Shown here: piece after piece, positions 59,459 through 64,000 of the stretch
How positions within the stretch are numbered: position 1 is the stretch's first letter
Layout of the letters: each line of letters opens with the position of its first letter
Assembly: GCA_036402075.1 (NCBI GenBank)
Contig: DASWTP010000201.1
Span: 1 to 64,000, forward strand
Length of the DNA: 64,000 nucleotides
Source of the DNA: Chryseosolibacter sp036402075
GTDB taxonomy: Bacteria > Bacteroidota > Bacteroidia > Cytophagales > Cyclobacteriaceae
Direction: 5' to 3'
Notes under the pieces: generated by a model
The model's database searches: none
What the model was told of the DNA's origin: nothing
What the model saw: only the letters and a program-made list of their open reading frames with translations
Translations under genes and position numbers: made by a program

Positions 59459-60181
59459 TCAGGCGTTTCGGTTTTTCGGCTCAATAATCAGGAGGTTTGC
59501 ATCATACGTAACGATCCCCAGCATAATGCTATTGATCAATCGCACGAACGGCACGCTGTACACTTGCCCCTTCCCAAGGGGATTTGGCTCCATCGGATCT
59601 GCTATCGATACGCGATTTCGTTCTTCATCGTATCCTGTCACCACTACGAAATGCCCTGAGGGCTCCCCTTTAATACTATCATAAATGTCAAACTGGGGAA
59701 TTTCCCGCGCTGTACCATAGAGGTATGTTGCGCTGAGCCCGCACAGGATCGGCACTGAACGTTTAAGGTAACCTTTGATCAGATCTTCGTCAAGGTCAGC
59801 ATATTTTATTTCACCACCTGACTCGAGGAACTTGATGTATGCCTGTGACGCTACCTGGAGTTTCTTTCTGCGATATTTGAACTCCATCTGCTCTTTCAGA
59901 AATCCGATGATCTTTTTTTGTGGGTGTTTAAACCAGGAGGGATCAAAAATATTCAGGTTGTACGTATAGATCTTCGCCTTATAGCCGCGCTTCAAGGCAT
60001 GATTGCCGAGCATTACGGCAAGCGTTCCGCCATTTTTTAAGTGCTTGACTTCCCGGATCACGGCCTTCAGCGGAATATCATCCTTGTAGTAACGGTAAAG
60101 TGCCTGCAGCGATGTAGGTCCGCAAGTAACCTCATCCGGTTGAGCCATTATGTCGAAGCTCAGGGCAAGCTCTTTTTTCAT
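59459..60181 (-). CDS. C39-like papain-fold peptidase
   Basis: 240 aa, cytoplasmic by sequence. Catalytic Cys20 in PDEVTCGPTSLQALYRYY, His177 in GHFVVVTGYD and Asp195 in SIADPMEP, the papain-like triad of the C39/C39-like family. The enzyme could trim, transfer or cyclise a peptide. First gene of the three-gene operon, 35 bp before the ATP-grasp gene. Confidence 0.92.
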   Translation of the reverse strand: MKKELALSFDIMAQPDEVTCGPTSLQALYRYYKDDIPLKAVIREVKHLKNGGTLAVMLGNHALKRGYKAKIYTYNLNIFDPSWFKHPQKKIIGFLKEQMEFKYRRKKLQVASQAYIKFLESGGEIKYADLDEDLIKGYLKRSVPILCGLSATYLYGTAREIPQFDIYDSIKGEPSGHFVVVTGYDEERNRVSIADPMEPNPLGKGQVYSVPFVRLINSIMLGIVTYDANLLIIEPKNRNA

Positions 60182-60286
60182 GAAGGGCGCTAAGAAGGAT
60201 TTCGATAAATATAAACTTAAATTAATGGGTTAACAATTCCGGGTTGTATCAAAAATCAGGATATTGAAGCCTTATTTCTCAAAACC

Positions 60287-61054
60287 ATGAAAAAAGTTCT
60301 TGTTTGTCTGCTGCTCATCTCCGTGGTGTCTTTAGATAGCTTCGGATGGGGAGCCACGGGTCATCGTGTTACTGGTCACATCGCCAACAAATACCTAAAC
60401 AAAAAGGCACGCAAAGCGCTTGAGGAACTGCTCAAGGGCCAGTCACTGGCGATGGCAAGCACATGGATGGACGAAATTAAATCCGACTCAACGTTTGACT
60501 ATATGTCTGACTGGCATTGGGTGACCATACCCTATGGCATGACCTATGAACAAACCGAAAAGAACAAGAACGGTGATATCATCCAAACCCTCGACCGGAT
60601 CATAACAGAGCTTAAATCGAAAAAACTTTCCGCTTCCGAGCAAGCACAGCGCATCAAGATCCTGATTCACCTGATTGGTGATATTCACCAGCCACTTCAC
60701 GTAGGCGGCAAAAACGACAAAGGCGGAAACGATGTTAAAGTGATGTGGTTTCGTGCTGACAGCAACCTGCACCGCGTGTGGGACAGCGACATCATCGATG
60801 ACACACGACTGAGCTATACCGAGCTTGCTGAATCGCTTGATACGCCTTCTGCAACCGACCTGAGAAACTGGCAAAACACCCGGGTGCTGGATTGGGCAAA
60901 AGAAAGCCAGGGATATGCCGAGCAAGTGTATGACACTGGCAACGGACGGCTTGGCTATCGCTACTCATATCTCTACTATCATATTATCCGTCACCGCTTA
61001 CTTCAGGCAGGTGTCAGATTGGCTGGAGTCTTGAACGACATTTACGGAAAATAA
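60287..61054 (+). CDS. S1/P1-type zinc nuclease, secreted
   Basis: 255 aa. Signal peptide ends before Trp21, which is the mature N-terminal zinc ligand, as in nuclease P1. Other ligands visible: GHRVTGHIA, TWMDEIKSD, HWVTIP, HLIGDIHQPLHVGG and DSDIID, all in the usual order. Single-strand-specific endonuclease and 3-prime nucleotidase, probably for extracellular or periplasmic nucleic acids and phosphate release. Confidence 0.96.
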   Translation: MKKVLVCLLLISVVSLDSFGWGATGHRVTGHIANKYLNKKARKALEELLKGQSLAMASTWMDEIKSDSTFDYMSDWHWVTIPYGMTYEQTEKNKNGDIIQTLDRIITELKSKKLSASEQAQRIKILIHLIGDIHQPLHVGGKNDKGGNDVKVMWFRADSNLHRVWDSDIIDDTRLSYTELAESLDTPSATDLRNWQNTRVLDWAKESQGYAEQVYDTGNGRLGYRYSYLYYHIIRHRLLQAGVRLAGVLNDIYGK

Positions 61055-61105
61055 TACTCATCCGGTTTTTTAGTAAATTCGGTTGCTCTGAATTTTAAAA
61101 GCCTT

Positions 61106-61216
61106 ATGAAAATACTATCCCATCAGGCGTTGCTATTTGGTGGGCTTGCTCATCCGCTGGACCAGGTGTCACACCAGAAAGGTATTGACCCGCTGGTGCT
61201 GCGCCACAACGATTAA
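61106..61216 (+). CDS. Possible 36-aa small protein
   Basis: ATG at 61106 to TAA at 61216, between the nuclease and deacetylase genes on the same strand. The product (MKILSHQALLFGGLAHPLDQ, then VSHQKGIDPLVLRHND) is unrecognised. It fills the intergenic space and its stop lies 12 bp before the next start. Could be a real small protein, a leader, or chance. Confidence 0.3.
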   Translation: MKILSHQALLFGGLAHPLDQVSHQKGIDPLVLRHND

Positions 61217-61228
61217 TCCATAAGTAAA

Positions 61229-62227
61229 ATGAAAAGACTTCTTATCACCTTCCTTCTGCTGGCGAGCTTTTACCTGAATCTGCACGGTCAGGAAATGACG
61301 TACGCAGAAAAACTCGGCTATCCGAAAGGTTCAAAGGTTCTGATCCTGCACGTGGATGATGTTGGTATGTCATGGGACTCCAACGAGGGCGCGATCAACG
61401 CGATTGAGAAAGGAGTGGCGACATCGTTAAGTGTCATGATGCCATGTCCGTGGGTTCCGGGATTCATCCACTACTTAAAAGATCACCCGAAGATTGATGC
61501 AGGATTACATCTTACACTAACCTCAGAGTGGAAAGATTATCGGTGGGGACCGCTGAAAGGCAAGCCTGCAGTGCCGGGACTCGTTGACAAAGAGGGCGCG
61601 CTTTGGCCCTCGGTTCAAGAAGTAGTCAAGAACGCTTCCGCGGATGAAGTCGAGCAGGAGATTCGGGCCCAACTTGCCAGAGCGCGAGAAGCCGGGTTCG
61701 AACCAACCCACATGGATTCGCACATGGGAACATTGTTCGCCACACCGCAATTCATGGAGCGCTACATCAGCGTGGGTGTCGAAAACAAAATTCCCGTTAT
61801 GTTTCCTGGTGGACATAGCACCATGATCTCAAGACAAATGAACATGACACCTGAGCTGCGGACTCAGCTAACGCAAACCGGTGCTATGCTTTGGAATGCA
61901 GGCTTACCAGTGCTGGACGATCTCCACAACGTAAGCTACGGTTTTGAATACAGAGACGATTCGAGCATGAGCGATGCAGAACTTCAAAAAATTGCTACCA
62001 AAAACTACATACAGACGATTCGCGACCTGAAACCGGGGCTAACGATGGTGATCATGCATTGCACGTCCCCGTCCGAAGTCTTTTCACGAATAAGTGATTC
62101 CGGCCGAGTAAGAAAAGCCGATATGCTTGCCATGATGGATCCTGAATTCAAAAAATTCCTGGAGCGAGAGAAGATCATTCTTACCACCTGGCGGGAGGTG
62201 AAAGAAAAAAGGGCTAACGTGAAGTAG
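61229..62227 (+). CDS. ChbG/HpnK (YdjC) family deacetylase, secreted
   Basis: 332 aa. Signal peptide to about residue 20 (NLHGQ). YdjC-type metal-site and catalytic motifs: LILHVDDVGMSWDSNEGAINAIEKG, DAGLHLTLTSEW, PTHMDSHMGTLF, and C-terminal TMVIMHCTSPSE. Family members deacetylate chito-oligosaccharides or hopanoid sugars. The periplasmic or secreted location suggests an N-acetylated oligosaccharide substrate. Confidence 0.94.
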   Translation: MKRLLITFLLLASFYLNLHGQEMTYAEKLGYPKGSKVLILHVDDVGMSWDSNEGAINAIEKGVATSLSVMMPCPWVPGFIHYLKDHPKIDAGLHLTLTSEWKDYRWGPLKGKPAVPGLVDKEGALWPSVQEVVKNASADEVEQEIRAQLARAREAGFEPTHMDSHMGTLFATPQFMERYISVGVENKIPVMFPGGHSTMISRQMNMTPELRTQLTQTGAMLWNAGLPVLDDLHNVSYGFEYRDDSSMSDAELQKIATKNYIQTIRDLKPGLTMVIMHCTSPSEVFSRISDSGRVRKADMLAMMDPEFKKFLEREKIILTTWREVKEKRANVK

Positions 62228-62241
62228 CCCCTTTTAATAGA

Positions 62242-62730
62242 CTAATTTCCATTCCGTTTTCGCGTATAGACATAGCGGAATCGCTGTGCATGAGCGTCTG
62301 CACTCTCTGACGGCTGCAACGTCATGGTGTTATCGTCAAAACGAATCTTATACTCGACAACTTCGTTTCCACTTGCGCTTTCGAGATAAATCACGTTTTG
62401 CACTTCGTTAAGTTTAAAGGCACCGCTATCGATCTGCTCGCTGTCAGAATAACTTATGTACTTGTTTTCACGGGTAAATTCAAAAGAACGATTTAAACCG
62501 ACCGTATCCGTGTTTGTAATATCTTTGTTTCCTTTAAATATTCCCGTTACTTCCCACACGCCAACCACCTTTTCAATATTCTTTGTTGGTGTTTCGTTGT
62601 TGACAGGAATGTCGCGTTTGTCCTTTACTGAAAAGTCTTTCTTGTCCTTTCCATTTTCCTGGGCCATTGCATTGTGAGTAAACAGACTCAGTGCAACGCC
62701 ACACAGCACGATATGCAATTTCTTAAACAT
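62242..62730 (-). CDS. Secreted small beta-rich protein (lipocalin-like, tentative)
   Basis: 162 aa. Signal peptide to about residue 23 (NAMAQ), a Lys/Asp-rich linker, then a domain starting VVGVWEVTGIFKGNKDIT and continuing in beta-strands (SFEFTRENKYISYSDSE, VIYLESASGNEVVEYKIRFDDNTMTLQPS), as in lipocalin-like DUF proteins. Function unknown. Convergent with the deacetylase gene, 14 bp apart. Confidence 0.75.
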   Translation of the reverse strand: MFKKLHIVLCGVALSLFTHNAMAQENGKDKKDFSVKDKRDIPVNNETPTKNIEKVVGVWEVTGIFKGNKDITNTDTVGLNRSFEFTRENKYISYSDSEQIDSGAFKLNEVQNVIYLESASGNEVVEYKIRFDDNTMTLQPSESADAHAQRFRYVYTRKRNGN

Positions 62731-62895
62731 AGTTTTATTTTTGAAGAAGCAAACAGCAAAAAGCTGTGCCTCCCCCCTCTTTCTGCTGGTGATTTCATTT
62801 AAGAACTACGGCCGTTTCCATCGTGTATTTTTATACCCGTATTGATGGCGCCTGTATGGCATGAGTATTTTGCTTTTGGATGGAAACCAAAATCT

Positions 62896-63243
62896 ATGGC
62901 CACAAACAGCTTAACTCAAACTAAAACACTCTCAACCACCAGCGACCTCCAGCAAAAATTAATTAACTGTGCGATTGTCTGCGAAAGCTGCGAAACTTCA
63001 TGCCTGAATGAAGACAACATTACCCTGCTTGCCAGATGCATCGAGCTGACTCGCGATTGCGCAGACATCTGTATGCTTGGATCCAGGATCGTGCAGCGCG
63101 ACAGCGAAATCGAAGAAGATTACCTGAAACTCGTTGCTACCATGTGCATGATGTGTGCGGAAGAGTGTCGTAAACATTCGCATGAACATTGTCGGGTTTG
63201 TGCCGATGAATGCGAGGCTTGCGCGCAGGCTTGCGAGAAATAA
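62896..63243 (+). CDS. Four-helix bundle copper-binding protein (DUF326/Csp-like)
   Basis: 115 aa from the ATG at 62896. Cysteines line the helices in pairs: INCAIVCESCETSCLNE, CIELTRDCADIC, TMCMMCAEECRKHSHEHCRVCADECEACAQACEK. This is the pattern of the cytosolic Csp-type copper storage and DUF326 proteins. No signal peptide, so cytoplasmic copper storage or detoxification is expected. Strong terminator follows. Confidence 0.9.
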   Translation: MATNSLTQTKTLSTTSDLQQKLINCAIVCESCETSCLNEDNITLLARCIELTRDCADICMLGSRIVQRDSEIEEDYLKLVATMCMMCAEECRKHSHEHCRVCADECEACAQACEK

Positions 63244-63248
63244 ACAGA

Positions 63249-63272
63249 GAAGGCGAAGGCCTTCTTTTTTTT
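63249..63272 (+). terminator. Terminator after the copper-binding protein gene
   Basis: GAAGGC-GAAG-GCCTTC followed by eight T residues. Confidence 0.85.
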
Positions 63273-63433
63273 GCCTGGGGCAGCACTTCAATAAACCATA
63301 CATCTGCGCCCTGAGTTCCTCGTGAGTGCAATCGAAATCAGCGTGCAATTTGCGGCAGGAGCAGTCGATACGTCATAAAACCTTACACCAAACTATTGCA
63401 ACTGCGTTAGTTTTTTCCCTCCTCAAATCAAGC

Positions 63434-63441
63434 TACCTTTG
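63434..63441 (+). promoter_or_regulatory. Putative -7 promoter element
   Basis: TACCTTTG, matching TAnnTTTG, 18 bp before the ATG at 63460; a T-rich stretch stands at the -33 position without a clear TTTG. Confidence 0.5.
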
Positions 63442-63459
63442 TAATAACTAACCTCACTA

Positions 63460-64000
63460 ATGACCTCCGCCAAAGGCCTTACGGTGCTAATGCTTCTTGC
63501 ATTCCTGCCAGCGCATGTTTTCGCGCAAGGGAATGTTGCGGACAGCCTGGAATTAAAACTTCACACTGTTTCAGGCGAAAAACAGGTCGACATCTTAAAT
63601 CAACTCGTATACGAATACATCACGGTTGACAATGAAAAAGTGATTCGCTACAGCGATGCCGGCATCAAGCTGGCAAAGTCGATCAACTACAAAAGAGGCG
63701 AAGGAATAGCTTACACCTACCGGGGTGTATTCGATCACATGTCTGGTCAATTCAGCAGTGCCTATCGGAACCTGCACACTGGTTTGCGTCTGTCAACTGA
63801 AGCGGGTGACCGTGACAATATAGGGTACGCATTCATGCAGCTCGGCATTTGCGGGCTCGAGGAGGTGAACACAGACTCAGCTTACCTGTACCTGACAAAA
63901 GCGCTCACCGTGTTTAAAGACAGTACAAATCCGGAATCGCTGTCGAAAGTCTACCGGAACATGAGTGCTTTGTTTGGCCAGCGCTTTCAGCAAGACTCAC
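63460..64000 (+). CDS. Exported TPR-repeat protein, cut by the window end
   Basis: Starts ATG at 63460 and stays open to the last base (180 codons). Signal peptide to about residue 23 (LLAFLPAHVFAQ). Tetratricopeptide-like repeats follow, e.g. IRYSDAGIKLAKSINYKRGEGIAYTYRGVF and NIGYAFMQLGICGLEEVNTDSAYLYLTKAL. In this phylum such N-termini usually belong to sensor histidine kinases or LuxR-type regulators with a membrane helix after the TPRs; the output domain lies beyond the window. Confidence 0.85.
   Translation, partial: MTSAKGLTVLMLLAFLPAHVFAQGNVADSLELKLHTVSGEKQVDILNQLVYEYITVDNEKVIRYSDAGIKLAKSINYKRGEGIAYTYRGVFDHMSGQFSSAYRNLHTGLRLSTEAGDRDNIGYAFMQLGICGLEEVNTDSAYLYLTKALTVFKDSTNPESLSKVYRNMSALFGQRFQQDS

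Overview
The window comes from a Bacteroidota chromosome, most likely the order Cytophagales. The signs are: start sites mostly without Shine-Dalgarno sequences, promoters of the TTTG/TAnnTTTG type, a histidine kinase with an HNLRAP box, a 7TMR-DISM kinase, CreD, lamin-tail and DUF1080 lipoproteins, a TonB receptor, many AraC regulators, and many LxxC-type lipoproteins. Genus is not determined. It is mostly ordinary chromosome. I saw no prophage, transposase or CRISPR array.

Layout. 0-4.2 kb: a tight four-gene minus-strand operon (lamin-tail lipoprotein, DUF4956 membrane protein, HlyD-like adaptor, TolC-like outer-membrane protein) with no recognisable pump. 4.3-8.7 kb: DUF1206 protein, sulfurtransferase, AraC regulator, PAS histidine kinase. 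9.3-13.8 kb: AraC regulator, TonB receptor, an AraC-type sensor domain without its DNA-binding half, and a STAS-like protein. 14-17.4 kb: small Cys-rich membrane protein, 7TMR-DISM histidine kinase, YfiR-like protein, STAS-like protein. 17.6-18.8 kb: an intact tRNA-Asn followed by a tandem array of damaged tRNA-Asn copies with two near-identical GIY-YIG nuclease genes. 19-21.8 kb: creD operon with its MarR/HTH_34-like regulator. 22-25.4 kb: pruA, yjjG, ArsR regulator, envelope protein. 25.5 kb: tRNA-Pro with the unusual anticodon AGG. 26-33.5 kb: KTSC protein, L,D-transpeptidase, HtrA-like protease, TetR/hydrolase pair with two visible operators, CsbD, GH20-like enzyme, PAS protein running into tRNA-Ala. 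33.7-41.4 kb: cutC, glycosylasparaginase, NlpC/P60, DUF1080, asnB, DUF4260, HMA-AraC fusion, lipoprotein. 41.7-46.4 kb: nitrogen assimilation (amt, porin, type II glutamine synthetase) followed by a SET-domain protein. 46.6-51.5 kb: very large SF1 helicase and a helix-hairpin-helix protein. 51.8-56.6 kb: hemA, AraC regulator, diheme cytochrome c, ECF sigma factor with a membrane partner. 56.7-60.2 kb: a three-gene amide-ligase operon (C39-like peptidase, RimK-like ATP-grasp, GCS2). 60.3-64 kb: S1/P1 nuclease, ChbG-like deacetylase, copper-binding four-helix protein, and a TPR protein cut by the window end.

The two strongest unexplained signals are non-coding. First, nine intergenic loci between 26.3 and 56.7 kb share an architecture and not a sequence: two arms of degenerate 7-bp tandem repeats (8-bp in one case) in inverted orientation around a short unique spacer, each locus with its own repeat word. 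Second, all three tRNA genes are accompanied by decayed tRNA-like copies carrying a G+C-rich hairpin, and at tRNA-Asn these are tandemly amplified with GIY-YIG genes whose stop codon lies in tRNA-derived sequence. The pump-less export operon and the amide-ligase operon are the best candidates for undescribed protein systems.
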